From NCBI GenBank assembly GCA_033296705.1, contig MU856919.1, positions 50,361-114,360 on the forward strand: 64,000 nt of DNA, read 5' to 3'. The stretch comes from Chaetomidium leptoderma (taxonomy: Eukaryota > Ascomycota > Sordariomycetes > Sordariales > Chaetomiaceae). This document shows positions 23,445-35,115 of the stretch, in pieces. Below the pieces are notes generated by a model. The model was not told the DNA's origin. It saw only the letters and a program-made list of their open reading frames with translations, and did not search any database. The translations under genes and the position numbers were made by a program. How positions within the stretch are numbered: the stretch's first letter is position 1; every line of letters begins with the position of its first letter.

Positions 23445-25509
23445 TCAAACCTCGTCCTCCAGAAACTTGTACGCGAACTTGAAGTCCGCCTTCCTCCGGT
23501 TCATCCTGTCCCAAAAAGGTTAGCCATTTTTGCACGATATTCTTGACCTCGTGTTGACTAGGTAGTCTCACCATGTGCTCTCATAGTCGAAAAAGCGGTA
23601 CGTCCCCTGCTCAAACTCTTCCGTTATGGACTTGGGCTCCTCGTGCCTCTGAAACCATGTCTGGTACTGCTTGTGAAACCTCCAGCTCTGATCCTTCAAC
23701 GCCCGCGCAGCGAGGTACTGCTGGTAAGTGCCCTGCTTGTAGTAGAAGACGTAGAAGAGTGTATCCGGATCGATCCGGGTGTAGAGCCGGGGATCGTCGA
23801 ATATGGAGAGCGGTTCTTGAGGGAAACGTGTGTGTGAATGAAACTTCACATCCGGTTGGTAGTTCCGTGGTGGCTCGGCGTCCAGGATGCCAGGTTTGCT
23901 CGCCTCCGACGTCGCCTGCATTCTCTGCGTCGCGGGCGCGTTCATGGGCGCAGGCCGCTTCTTTGCCACATCAAACGACTCGACCAGATCTTGCAGGGAC
24001 GCAGGGAGGTGGTATATCGACTCCTCCTCTTCCTCGGCCTCCTCGATCGGCCTGATCCCATTGGCCGCGCCGTTTGTTCGCGCTGCGGTACCACCTCGGA
24101 TTAGCACACCTCCTTCAAATAACACCATCGGTAGTTCATCCAAACCTTTTGCGGATTCGGCAGCATGGACGGGGGCTGCCTGCGCCACTGCCTTGCCCTT
24201 TGCGGCCGCCTTGTTCGACTGATTGGCCGTTGTTGACCCGCTTGCCAGCGCGGCAGTTGCGCCGGACGTCTTCTCCTGTGAGGCTGGCTGTATGGATACG
24301 ACGCTTGGGGAGTTGGCTGCGCTGGTCCTCACTTGTGCCGATGGTAACGGTGCGCCGCCAACACTTGGCGTCGCCGATGGCGGTGGTGGTAATGGCGCAA
24401 TGCCCACATTGTTTGCCGCCGCAGCCGCAGCGCTCGCATACTTTAACCCTTCGCCGGCGAGCCTGATCGGTGCCGCTGCCGGCTTCATGCCAACGCTGGC
24501 TGGCGCCGCGTTACTGAGGGTCGGTAACGAGGTGGTGTGAATGGTCGCGAGCGTCGGGAGAGGTGATTTGAGCTGCGTCGAGGGCCGCCGGATGGCCGAT
24601 GCCGCCACTGCATCAACCGCGCTACGTTGCTTCCCCGAGGACACGCTTGCTGGCTTCGTCTCGAGCTCGGGGATGGTGTCGTCCTGTATCGACTGGGTGT
24701 CCTGTGAGGATACTCTGTCGTTCTCCACATTCATGCCGTACTGATCTTCCTCATCTTGCAGACTCAGGTCGTCGTACATGCCCTCGTCCTCCATGAAATC
24801 GTCGTTCATGCCGTCCGACACGTAGTACTTGATGTTTTCCCCCAGGTCGTTAACCTGGTCTGGCTCGACACCTCCGTTTTCAAGCGAGCGCCGGATCAGT
24901 TCCAGTTTCCCCTGATGCCATTTATGCCGCTCGATAACGCGCTCAATCTCGGCTATGCGCTCTGCCTTGGCGGCATGGCCCTTCCCCTTTTTCATGGTTG
25001 CCTGTATGGATTCGCTCTCGGCCTCGAGGGCCTCGATCTGCTGCTCCAGCTCGTCAACCACGCCACTCAGGAAGTCGCTTGCGTCCATCTTGGCTTGCTC
25101 CCTAGGGTCCAGCTTGGCGGCCGCGGATAGCCCTTCCTTCGAATACGCCTTGGTCTTCATGGCCTTCTCGACAGCCTTGAACTTTTCCATTTGCTATAAT
25201 AGAGACGGGTAAGTCTGCTGGCCAGCCCAGGACGGCGCCGATTGGAATACAAACCGTCTCGATCAGCCGCCGCTGCTCCAGGAGCGGCGCCTTGTCTTTG
25301 ATGTCATTGCTGGCTGCCCATGTCTTGATCTGATCGCGCAGCCTCTGTAGCTTCTTGATCTCGCGCTTGAGCTGGTCTTCTAGTTTCTCCTTCTGCGCCT
25401 GGTTTGTCGACTGTTCAATCTTTTCGTAGATGCCCTCGAATTCGGTGACGCCCTCGGCCACCTTTTTGAAGCACTTGTCGACTTCTTGTTGTAATTTTCG
25501 CGCCGCCAT
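23445..25509 (-). CDS. NOT3: CCR4-NOT complex subunit NOT3/NOT5
   Basis: Exons 25509-25255, 25193-23572 and 23505-23445 give about 645 residues. The N-terminal coiled coil starts MAARKLQQEVDKCFKKVAEG and continues over the first splice into LIETQMEKFKAVEKAMKTK, a hallmark of NOT3/NOT5. A Pro/Ala/Ser-rich linker (roughly residues 240-500) follows. The C-terminal NOT box includes PRNYQPDVKFHSHTRFP, DPDTLFYVFYYKQGTYQQY and the end WMNRRKADFKFAYKFLEDEV. NOT3/NOT5 is a scaffold subunit of the cytoplasmic deadenylase CCR4-NOT and senses codon optimality at the ribosome. The last exon has only 61 coding bases. The start was set at the first Met of the conserved coiled coil, although the frame is open upstream. 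Confidence 0.95.
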
Positions 25510-26518
25510 TCCGTCGGTGGTGGTTCGCGAACCGGGGGGGAATGCGGAATGGTGGAATTCGTCCGAGGGGACTCGCTCGTCGGCTTGGCCAAATAGCCGG
25601 CGGCGGTTGGTTTCGTGATCGCGTGAGGGTAAGGGCAAACTGCAGAAGCAACGTTAAAACGACAACCCATACCAATCTGTCAAAATGACGAGGAGATGCA
25701 GGATGAATGCACCACGTCGCCTAGCAGTGGGAGGCGTTACCTGGTAAAATAAGGGCAGGCCGGTTTGCTCAAAATAGGGGGGCGCCTGTCTGTTGGCCTC
25801 GTTTGCGGTTTGGGTGGCCGATTGAGATGTTGGTTGCTGAAACAGACCGTCCGTCCGCAGTGGTCGCAGTTCAAAGGTGACCAGGCAGGGAGAGGTCCAG
25901 CTCGGCGCGGCTGGCGGTCGGCGGTTGGCGCTTAGTGGCACTGTTAAATGGGCTGGGAATAGCGCGCCTTCTTGCTGTGCAGCAGCGGTGTTTTCTAAAA
26001 GACAACTTTCATCAATTTTTAGGAAAACGGTTCAAAGTGGTTTTTATTTTCCCATACAGCCATTGCAATCATTTTCCGCCATTAAAGTGCTTGCAAAAGC
26101 CGCACTCGCTAACTGATCTGTTCCAGAGAACTTGGAATCTCCAATACCCTCTTCGGACGGAAACAGCAGGGCAGCAGGAATTGAAGACCCGCTTTTATTC
26201 TTATTCCAGACGAAACGGGAAGCTGCAGTGACAAGGCTTCACAATTTAGCTCGTAGTTCCCTATCTGGCATGACACCGCGATCAACAGACAAACCTTTCC
26301 CCAAGTGGCATCCTCCTCGACTGTTGTCCTCAGTAGATTCTCAGGAGATTCGAGGCTCATTCAAGGCCGTGCCGCGGTCCAGTCAATCATTATATTTTGT
26401 TTCAACCCCTTTTTTCCTTTTTTTCGTCTTGCTGAACCTTTATGTTGATCTTCTCTCCTTGCCCCTTTTCCCGGCCGTTTGGTCTCTGCAACCAGCCGAG
26501 TTGTGCTACAAACATAAA
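25510..26518. promoter_or_regulatory. Divergent promoter region
   Basis: About 1 kb between the start codons of the NOT3 gene (-) and D-aminoacyl-tRNA deacylase gene (+). No ORF is credible. T-rich tracts occur near 26395-26430, shortly before the right-hand start. Confidence 0.5.
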
Positions 26519-27264
26519 ATGAAAGGTAGGTATGTATTTCCATACCAAGAGGGTTTTACTTGGCCATATTTACAACGCAACCTTCACAGCCATACTTCAA
26601 CGAGTCCTTTCGGCTTCAGTCACTGTCGACCAGGAGATCGTGTCTTCCATCGGCAAGGGCGTGCTCGTCTTCGCAGCTGTAGCACCCGGCGATACCGAAA
26701 AGGAGGCCGAATCGCTAGCCGCCAAGGTGTTGAAGTTGAAGCTATGGGACGATGAATCCGGGGGGCGGGTAAGATGCCTCCCGCAAACCATTGATTACCC
26801 CCATCCAGCACACGGCTCTGACGAAACCAAATCAGTGGAAGAAGAATGTCAAGGACATCAACGGTGAAGTCTTGTGTGGTGAGGATATTCCGATCGGCCC
26901 TAGACCGCATGGCGGGCTTTTAACCGTTCTTCATAGTGTCTCAGTTTACGCTTCTCGCATCGACAAAAAAGGGCAGCAAGCCAGATTTCCACGGGGCTAT
27001 GAGTGGGGATGACGCGAAAAGACTATATCAGTACTTCTACAGCAAAGTTCAGGAGGGGCACGCGGTAGGCAAGGTCAAGGACGGCGTGTTTCAAGCCATG
27101 ATGCAGGTTGCTTTGGTCAATGATGGGCCGGTTGGACTCACTTCATCCCGTCGTGGTCTTATTCTCAACATGCTGACGCCCGACAGGTGACACTAGAGCT
27201 CTTGGCACACCCGAAGCAAAGTCAGGAGAAAAAGAACACAAAGGCCGGCGAATCGCCAGCTTGA
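26519..27264 (+). CDS. DTD1: D-aminoacyl-tRNA deacylase
   Basis: Five exons: 26519-26525, 26590-26768, 26836-26878, 26937-27130 and 27187-27264, about 166 residues. The enzyme hydrolyses D-amino acids mis-attached to tRNA. The protein begins MKAILQRVLSASVTVDQEIV; the first 7 bases (ATGAAAG) form a separate micro-exon, and without it no start fits the family. Splicing restores WKKNVKDINGEVLCVSQFTLLAS (with the SQFTLLA motif) and VNDGPVTLELL, where the Gly-cis-Pro pair guards chirality. All four introns are 56-67 bases and GT-AG. Exon 3 is only 43 bases. A short polar tail (HPKQSQEKKNTKAGESPA) ends the protein. The upstream in-frame reading from 26532 is intronic. Confidence 0.93.
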
Positions 27265-28211
27265 TGGCCAGTCAAACAGCGAGCTCGTTTAGTTGGACTG
27301 GAATAGCTAGCGGGGGTGACTTCGGTTCCACCTCAAGGACAGCACACAACCAACGGGTCCTCGACACCCAGGTAAGCAAGAAGCTGGGTTTTGAGTGGCA
27401 GAGAGACATTACCCCCGTTACGGGGACAAAATACAAGATCAAGATGCAGCAGAGTAAAAAAGAAAACGAAGTCCCAAGGTGTTAAAGAACGTCATGTCAC
27501 GTCCTTGCGGCTGTTCACAATATGCCTCCGGTGAAACCGTTGTTTGGTACTGTTTGATCCAGGATTACAGTCCGTTCTGTACGGGCTGCAGTGCACGAAA
27601 TAATATGTACATACAATACCTCCCACCTTGCATGCTTGAGAGTCGAGATAAGGTTAAAGTAAGACCGCCGGCCGCTTTATCAACATGACTCCACCTTCCT
27701 AAAACTGGTTAGAGCCCTGCGGCTGGGGACAGCTCCCCCACCTCGAAATGCCCCTCGCCCAGCGACCGCCCCACCAAATCGAAGGTTCACGAAACGTCCC
27801 TGCCTTAGACATGCATGTCGAGAGTTTCCAACTGCGGCCAGAAACTCGACCACCAAGTTCACTCGGTTGATCGCATCTATTTTGAGCACTTGAGAAATAG
27901 AAACAAGTTGCCGCCGGCCTGCAGAGTGACCAGAACTGCGACACATGCAAGCAAGTGCAAACAACCTAGAAGCGACAACAAGCACCACAAAGTATTCAGT
28001 ACCCAGGCAAGTACGATTCTTTGTGCCTTTTCTCAGCCGGGGCGGGAGATTTCGACCTTTGTTGTTGTTTCCTACCAGATTTCAATTTCCCCTCCAACCC
28101 AGCCACCCTTTTGCCAGCTTCTAGCCCCAAGCGTTAACTCGGTCTCAGCGTCCTGCCTTGCGCGATCCCATCTCCGTCACACCAAGATCCTCGGCGATAC
28201 AAAAGCCCACC
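27265..28211. other. Intergenic, promoter of cyclophilin-40 gene
   Basis: Lies between two genes on the plus strand. Sequence before 28212 is C/T-rich. No credible coding region or RNA gene was seen. Confidence 0.45.
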
Positions 28212-29413
28212 ATGAGCACCGACGAGACCAAGAAGGCCCGCAGCCGCGTCTTCTTCGATATTACCATTGGCGGACAGTCGGCCGGGCGCGTCACGTTTGA
28301 GCTGTATGATGACATCGTCCCCAAGACGGCCGAGAACTTCCGGGCCCTGTGCACGGGCGAGAAGGGCGTCGGCAAGGGAGGCAAGCCGCTGCACTTCAAG
28401 GGCTCGGGATTCCATCGCGTCATCAAGCAGTTCATGATCCAGGGCGGTGACTTTACGGCCGGCAATGGCACTGGCGGCGAGTCCATCTACGGCGCCAAGT
28501 TCGCCGACGAGAACTTCGACCTGAAACACGAGCGTCCCTTCTTGCTGTCCATGGCCAACGCTGGTCCGGGTAAGGAGCGCCACGTTCTCGACTCTACTGT
28601 GGAAAATCAAAACCGCTTGCTAACCTCTCTTCGCGCTCTCTGTCAGGAACCAATGGCTCTCAATTCTTCGTTACCACTGTCGTGACACCCCACCTTGACG
28701 GCAAGCACGTCGTGTTCGGCGAAGTCCTCAGCGGCAAATCCATCGTGCGCCAGATCGAGAACCTTAGAACCCAGAGCGACAAGCCCATCAAGGATGTCGT
28801 GATTGCCGACTGCGGCGAGCTATCGGCCTCGGAGGCTATCTCCGCCGACACCAAGGCTCCCGATGCCTATGGCGACGAGTACGAAGACTTTCCCGAGGAC
28901 CAAGTGACGGGAGACGATGTTCTTTCCGCCCCACAGATCCTGAAGATTGCGACCGACTGCAAGGACTTTGGCAACAAGGCTTTCAAGGGCGGCGACCTTA
29001 GCGTAGCCCTCGACAAGTACCAAAAGGGTCTGCGGTACCTGAACGAGGAGCCCGACCTGGACAATGAGCCGGCGGAGACCAAGACACAGGTGGAGGCACT
29101 GCGCGTCAGCCTGAATAGCAATTCGGCACTGATGAACCTCAAGCTCAGCGCGTGGGACGAGACCGTCCGCGCTGCCGACAATGCCCTTGCCGTTCCGAGC
29201 ATTTCGGACAAGGACAAGGCCAAGGCACTCTATCGTCGCGGTTACGCGCAGGTGCGCTTGAAGGATGAGGATACCGCGCTCGAGAGTCTGGAGCAGGCGA
29301 AGAAGCTTGCGCCAGAGGATGCGGCCATTAACGCTGAGCTGAACGCGGTCAAGAAGGCCGCTACAGCGAGGCTTGCCAAGGAAAAGGCTGCCTACAGGAA
29401 GTTTTTCACCTGA
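28212..29413 (+). CDS. CPR6: Cyclophilin-40 peptidyl-prolyl isomerase
   Basis: Exons 28212-28569 and 28647-29413 give about 374 residues. The N-terminal cyclophilin domain (about residues 10-175) has the catalytic FHRVIKQFMIQGGDF and, across the splice, ANAGPGTNGSQFFVTT. At the position of cyclophilin A Trp121 it has His (PHLDGKHVVFG), which is typical of Cyp40 and lowers cyclosporin affinity. The C-terminal half has TPR repeats (GNKAFKGGDLSVALDKYQKG; NSNSALMNLKLSAWDETV; ALYRRGYAQVRLKDEDTALE), which bind the Hsp90 C-terminus. It is therefore a cytosolic Hsp90 co-chaperone like yeast Cpr6/Cpr7; the symbol reflects this family and not a proven orthologue. The intron is 77 bases, GT-AG. Confidence 0.95.
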
Positions 29414-29809
29414 GGAACCGATCGCATTTGAGACGAGGTCATGGCACCAAACCCAAAGGTAGTGTGGGAGAGAGTGTCCGTCAGGGAGCATTACTTAGGA
29501 CACTGGGCGGGTTGGGTGGAAAACAGACCGAGTCCCCCAGAGCGCGAGATAGGGTCGCGAATATTCAAGAGAAGAATATTCCTATTTCTAGGCTACTCGG
29601 CTAGTAACCCTTTCCTCAAAGACCAAGTGCATCTATCCGCTTCCAAATGCTGCTTCTACCCGATAAATACCAGGGACCCCATGTATGTACACAAGTCAAA
29701 TCGCCCCCATCAACTGTAACTCCCAGGGGACACCGTAGCTCTCACGGTCGTGGCTCCCAGCCAACATATTTCCATTCAACATATTGATTTGATTCATTCG
29801 CGCTTAGTG
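29414..29809. other. Intergenic between convergent genes
   Basis: About 400 bases holding the facing 3' ends of the cyclophilin-40 and RasGAP genes. AATATTC-rich sequence occurs near 29560-29580. No gene seen. Confidence 0.5.
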
Positions 29810-32800
29810 TTACGCTTGAGGCCGCGCCACCGTCTCCACGTGCCTCGGTTCTGGTAGTCCAGAAGCAGGGCCCTTGTCGCGCTCCCGCGCCCGTTGTTCG
29901 CGCTCCCACTCCCGCTCCCGCTCCCTCTCCCTATCCCTCTCCTTGGCCCTCTCCCAAGCCTTAGTCTCCTTCACGTCTTCCTGATTCCCGTCTCTGTCAC
30001 GCTCGCTGTCCTTGATGATAATCGGCAAGGGCGCCATCGACGGCCCCGCCGCCGCCGCCGCCGCCCCCGCAAGAGTATCCAGCGGAACAGCCCGCGTCTT
30101 GCGGATAAACCCGCTGAGGAGCTTTCGCGGATGGATCCCGTGGCGCAGACTGCGCACTGTCCCGCCGTTCCCGTTGCCGTTCCCGTTCCCGTTGCCGTTC
30201 CCGCTGCCGCCGCCCTGGCTAGTAGTAGTGGAGAGCTCGCTGTTCCGTGACATCTGACGTAGGGAGCTGGAGCTCAGCTCACGGCTAAAGCTGCCGTGGC
30301 GGGCGTCCCTGCTGATGCTGATGGTCCCGAATGGGGCCGCCGCGCCGGGCACGTCCGTCTCGCTCCCCGATGAACCGGGCGGACGCCCTTCGCTATCGGC
30401 GGTCCACACTGCCGTGCTGCCGCCGTAGGTAGAGAGGGTGAGCATGTCACCAATGTTGATGCGATCCATGACGTCCGAGAGGCTAGGGTGGTCTTCTACG
30501 GCCTGGACGGCCGTATCGGCGGCTCGGAGCGCCTCGATGCGTGCGAAGCAATCCGTGGCACGCCGGTGGAGGCCGATGCAGAGCGTATGGAAGCTGAGCA
30601 GGTCGCCCTCGTAGACCTGGGACTCGCTCGCGGATGGAGGGTGCGCGTCCGCCCAGAGCTTGACGAGGGCGGCAAAGCTGCGGCCTTGGTCGACGAGGTA
30701 AGGGAGCGACGGAAACCCCTCGCGCGCCATTGGCGACAGGCGGCCGAGGATGGTGATGGGTGTCGAGTAGGATGCCGGCAGTGGTGCCTTGGTGCGCTCG
30801 GCTGGGATGGCGCACACGGCGTCGAGGAAGTCCTTGAAGGGTTGTCGCTGCACGGTGAGGAACCGGTTCATGGGCTCCATCCAGGTCTCCTTCTTGCCGA
30901 TGCTCGACAGGTTGGCGAGTGCTTGCAACGACTTGGCAATGAGGGTTAGCGTGCGCTGGGCGCGAGGGCGCGGGTGGTCGCGCAGCAGGCCAAACAGCTT
31001 CGGGTTCAGGATGGCCGGGCAAAGGAAGCGGAGGAAGAGGAAACCCGAGACGGATGTGTATGTGACGGTGCGGAGGAAATCGCCGTAGCGATCCTCGGCG
31101 ACGGCTCGAATGTACTTGAGGATGTGCCTCAGTTCAGGAGGCAGCCGAGTGGCGGACGACACGATGCCGCTCCATATTTCGGCAGTGAACTGATTAAGCT
31201 GGTTCCAGTGCTGCTGGATGTCCTCGCCGTGATGCAACTTGCTAGGGTCCACCTCGCAGCTGGCGTCGCTCTCGTTGATCTCGATAATCCTGTCGGCAAG
31301 TGTCTCGTACAGATACTCCTTGCCCAGACGGCGCATGTGGAACTCCAAGGCTTGTGTTAGCAGCGAGTTGCCCCTGAAGAGCAAATTGGCCTCGCCTTGG
31401 AGCGACTTGCCCAGGTCGCGTACAACCTGCTCTCGGTCGATAGTGGACTCGATCGAGTCATTGGACTTGAGACGGCCGCTGAATCTCGGCGTCCTCAGTG
31501 GTGCTTGATTCCCAATCCCGTCAATCTCTTCCTCGACCATGTTCATGAGCCACTCGTTGGCGCTTCCCGAGACCTGAAAGATGTTGACAAAAATCTCGGC
31601 AAGCCGGCGCAGACCCCCAGGCAGCGCCCCGGTGATCCGGGCCGTCAGTCCGCCGCTGAAACGGTGCAGGAGCTCAGAGAGCGGCTGATAGTTTCGCTGA
31701 AGAAGAACGACGAATTCATCGTGGTGGACTTTGAGAAGCATGGACCCGATGGACTGCTGCTTGTCGTCACAGATCTGAAGCCATTGTTCGTGGTCCTTGC
31801 CGCAGTCTAGTTGGTGCAGGGGTATGTCGACAGAACCACACGGCAGTTCTGTCAGGTTGCCTGGCCTGGCCAACCCCAATGTCGCCTGGATCTGGTGAGT
31901 GAAGCTCTCGGCACCGCCATCGACCCTCTTTAGGAGGACCGACAGGTAGGGTAACGTGGCCGGGAGGTCGGTAAATACGCAGTCCTCGCGCCAGAAGGGA
32001 TTCTTCGTGTCCACCTTGGTCGTCGTCCTTGCGCGAACCTCTCCATCAAGGATGACCTCGGCTAGATAGTTGCCAATGATCGGGTCAGGGTCGGGCCCCT
32101 TGGCGTGGCGGTCTCCATCTCCACTCCAGGTTCTGGCACGTAGTTTGGCCTCGGTAAGCCGGATTGATATCGTCTTTTCCACCCTGAACGTCTCTCCCGG
32201 CGGTTCTTGCCGGAGGTCTGTCACCTCGCACACGCGGCCACCATTTGCAGGGTCCATGTTATACACATCCGGGATGGTGAAGGCGCGCAGCAGCACAAAC
32301 CAAACTTCGAACAGTACTCGGGTTTCCAAGGCGATGTATACCGGCCTAAAGATGGACAGCTGCGTCGACATGGACGAGTAGGTGGGGAAAATGGCCAGGC
32401 AGTAATCCTCGTCCAGGACAGACTTGTCGAGCTGTTGAATGGCAGACCTGGCAAGTTGCGAGAGCTCAATGACGGAGAGGACCGTGACATCGTTTTCTGT
32501 CATAATTTTGAGCTCGCCATTTTCGTGAAGAATGCACGAAACCCTCCTCCAGCCGGTTTGCGAAGACCGCAAATCGCGGGTCGAGGGCCGCCTAACGATG
32601 GCGCGCGGGGAAACGGCTGCGCCCTTGTCCCAGAGCATGATCTTGCCGACTTTGATGATGGCCCTTTCCCGAAGACCCGGCGACGAGACGCGGCGTGTCA
32701 TCTCCATCCTCACTGGCGCGCCGGCGGCGGCGGCGATGCCGGGACGCACGGTTTGAGGCTTTGGGCCGGGAGGTCGCAATTGCTGCCAACAGAGCAACGC

Positions 32801-33979
32801 TGCCAGCCAGAGGTCAAGCTCTTCAGCCACTAGCGGCCGCAGGAAGAGCGCCACGCCAAGCTGGGGACTGGCTATTTCGAGGCACTGGGAATCCCTGTCG
32901 GGGCGTTCCATGGGGACCACTCGACACCCTCGAAGGTCGGAAACGAGGGTAGTATGAAACGGGCCGCTCTCGCCGGGGTCAAACATCAAGCTGCCCCTCT
33001 CCTCCTCGATAAAACACATGCCTCCCACCCACGGCCCATCGACGTCCTTTTGGTATTCAACTTCGCCGCGCATCCTCCCGCACAAGTTTTTCATCAGAAG
33101 CAGCACCCTGTTGGCATCCGCCGTCGGGATCGGGAGGGGAAGGGAGTCAACGGAAGGCGGGAGGGAGGAGAGAGGCGAGCTTGGCCGCGACGACGGTCGC
33201 TTGGTCAAGCGACTCCGGGCGCCCGACGCCTTCTTGTCTTTAGGCAACGGATCGGGCTGCTTATACGGCTCGAACGGGGACTGGAACGATGGCGCTTTCG
33301 TTTCTTCGGCAGCAAGGAGGGACGCGGCGGACGAGAAGGAGCCCATTCTGCTACGCGCCTCGATGGCCGGGGCGAGTTGCTGCCGGAAAGCACCATCCAT
33401 GGTGTGGGTTCTCGGCCTGAAGGACGTTGGCCGCGGAGGAGGAGGACTCGACGTGGAACTGTCGAACGAGCCAGGAAAGGAGTCATTGAAGACGACGCCC
33501 TGGCGCCTCGCGGGCAAGCCGGCCGTGGAAACGGGAATGGACCTTGGCGATGTCTGCGGCGACACAGAATTAAAGCCGCGGGGCACCTGTGACATGCTGC
33601 TTCCCGCCCCATCCAGCCCATTGAATGTTGTGTCGGTCGGCTCGGGGGTTACTGCCCTCACCGTCTGCCGAAAGGCGCCCCGCAGGGTGCTGGCCGAGGG
33701 CCGCTCTGCGCCCCGCGGCGACGGCACCTCGGAGACTGGAGGAAGCATCGAGATACGTGTGGGCCGCTCGGGTAGAGGAGGGGCGACGGCGCCATGAGGA
33801 CTGCTCCCAAGCGAGTAGGACCTCCCATCCATGGCGACCGGGAGCGGGCTTGTCAACCTCCGTTCTCTAGGCATGCACTGGGGCCGGACACGTGGCGGCG
33901 ACGGCGGCGGCGGCGGCAGCAGCGGCAGGTAGAAACAACGATAGCCCGTGGACGGGATCGAGACGGCGAGACGGCCCAC
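29810..33979 (-). CDS. BUD2-like Ras GTPase-activating protein
   Basis: A single open frame of up to 1,389 codons. A Pro/Ser-rich N-terminus precedes two PH-like stretches (about residues 290-400 and 480-590), a C2-like domain (about 600-700; NPFWREDCVFTDLP), and a RasGAP domain (about 860-1,110). The GAP domain has the FRGNSLLTQALE arginine-finger loop and the FLRFLCPAILNPKLFGL signature. RasGAPs speed GTP hydrolysis by small GTPases; the PH-C2-GAP order resembles yeast Bud2, the GAP for Rsr1/Bud1 in polarity. The C-terminus is low complexity, with an alternating Gly-Asn run and an Arg-Glu repeat. The start could be the first Met or a later one (MPRERRLTSPLPVAMDGRS), because the first 30 residues are Pro-rich and poorly family-like. 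Which GTPase it acts on is inferred. Confidence 0.85.
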   Translation of the reverse strand: MGRLAVSIPSTGYRCFYLPLLPPPPPSPPRVRPQCMPRERRLTSPLPVAMDGRSYSLGSSPHGAVAPPLPERPTRISMLPPVSEVPSPRGAERPSASTLRGAFRQTVRAVTPEPTDTTFNGLDGAGSSMSQVPRGFNSVSPQTSPRSIPVSTAGLPARRQGVVFNDSFPGSFDSSTSSPPPPRPTSFRPRTHTMDGAFRQQLAPAIEARSRMGSFSSAASLLAAEETKAPSFQSPFEPYKQPDPLPKDKKASGARSRLTKRPSSRPSSPLSSLPPSVDSLPLPIPTADANRVLLLMKNLCGRMRGEVEYQKDVDGPWVGGMCFIEEERGSLMFDPGESGPFHTTLVSDLRGCRVVPMERPDRDSQCLEIASPQLGVALFLRPLVAEELDLWLAALLCWQQLRPPGPKPQTVRPGIAAAAGAPVRMEMTRRVSSPGLRERAIIKVGKIMLWDKGAAVSPRAIVRRPSTRDLRSSQTGWRRVSCILHENGELKIMTENDVTVLSVIELSQLARSAIQQLDKSVLDEDYCLAIFPTYSSMSTQLSIFRPVYIALETRVLFEVWFVLLRAFTIPDVYNMDPANGGRVCEVTDLRQEPPGETFRVEKTISIRLTEAKLRARTWSGDGDRHAKGPDPDPIIGNYLAEVILDGEVRARTTTKVDTKNPFWREDCVFTDLPATLPYLSVLLKRVDGGAESFTHQIQATLGLARPGNLTELPCGSVDIPLHQLDCGKDHEQWLQICDDKQQSIGSMLLKVHHDEFVVLLQRNYQPLSELLHRFSGGLTARITGALPGGLRRLAEIFVNIFQVSGSANEWLMNMVEEEIDGIGNQAPLRTPRFSGRLKSNDSIESTIDREQVVRDLGKSLQGEANLLFRGNSLLTQALEFHMRRLGKEYLYETLADRIIEINESDASCEVDPSKLHHGEDIQQHWNQLNQFTAEIWSGIVSSATRLPPELRHILKYIRAVAEDRYGDFLRTVTYTSVSGFLFLRFLCPAILNPKLFGLLRDHPRPRAQRTLTLIAKSLQALANLSSIGKKETWMEPMNRFLTVQRQPFKDFLDAVCAIPAERTKAPLPASYSTPITILGRLSPMAREGFPSLPYLVDQGRSFAALVKLWADAHPPSASESQVYEGDLLSFHTLCIGLHRRATDCFARIEALRAADTAVQAVEDHPSLSDVMDRINIGDMLTLSTYGGSTAVWTADSEGRPPGSSGSETDVPGAAAPFGTISISRDARHGSFSRELSSSSLRQMSRNSELSTTTSQGGGSGNGNGNGNGNGNGGTVRSLRHGIHPRKLLSGFIRKTRAVPLDTLAGAAAAAAGPSMAPLPIIIKDSERDRDGNQEDVKETKAWERAKERDREREREREWEREQRARERDKGPASGLPEPRHVETVARPQA

Positions 33980-35115
33980 ATGCGTACCGCCGAGTCCACG
34001 ACCTCTGTGTTCCTCGTCTGTTTCTTATGTTCGCCCCGGCTTGATTAGCGATCACGATCCCTCTCGATTGTCCGGTGTCATGCGCGACGACCGCAGCGCA
34101 ACCATGGCAATCCCGGAAGGGAAACGGAGTGGGACGTCAACGGCTAACGAATGGGGCGCAACTGGGGAAATCGAGAAGGCGGTACGGGCGACAACGAGCG
34201 AGCGGTTCGTTATTGCGCAGGTGGTGGCACTTTTGCAAGCGTAGGTAATCGATCAAGTTCGCGGCTTGCGACTGGCGAGGCAAGAGGATTGAGGGCGGGC
34301 AGATGCTACTGGGCGTCGTGAGCAGTGTTGCGGCGCGGGACGGTGTTGTTGGCGCTCCGCATCATACAGCGGCGTCCCAGGGCACCAGATGACGGGATAG
34401 GTGGTTTGTGGTGGTGACGATCCAACCTGGAACCCGGGGGATCGGCCAGATGGAGGAGCGCACTCACAAACCCGCCGCAATTGGAGACAGCAGCCAACAA
34501 GGGCAGGGGGGGTCGCTCCGCAAGTCACGGCCAGGTGCAGGATGCAAGCCAAGGGAAGCGATTAATATTATTAATTAGCGAGCTGTTGTTGCATTGCTAA
34601 TAACCCCAGCTTCTGCCCCCCGCGGCGACAAACCGAGAGCTGTTGGGTCCACACGGAAGTGGCGCGGCCGTTCGCCATCTTGCTAGGGTCGATCTTGACT
34701 CTCTGCGGGCAGCGGACCCTTGGTGAGCATAGAAGGCCAGCAAAAGGACCACGACCGGGTTCGCTATACTATACTGTATGTGTGTACTTGGTATGGAATC
34801 AGCACGATCGGGTTACACGGCGTCTGAGTGTCGTTGGCACTGCATACCGAGGTACCTGGATGGACGGAAAGTCTGAAGTCTTGCTTGGACTCTGGAGTGG
34901 GAGCAGCCGCTGGGGATCAACGAGATCCACACAAAAATGGCAGTTTTTGCGGGGTTGGTGAAGACCCTGGGCCCCTGCGCCCGCACCACCCACCACCACT
35001 CGCCCTTGGTTCGGGAAATTGCCAAACCAACAAACTGTCAAACAATAGGATTCGAATACCAACCCTAACCCTTTATATCTGTCTATCTGTCTGGTCTGTC
35101 TACACTTCCTCGACT
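33980..35115. other. Intergenic, RasGAP promoter side
   Basis: Between the RasGAP start and the 3' end of the 2H-phosphoesterase gene, both on the minus strand. No supported gene. An AT-rich patch (TTAATATTATTAATTAG) sits at about 34562-34578. Confidence 0.45.
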
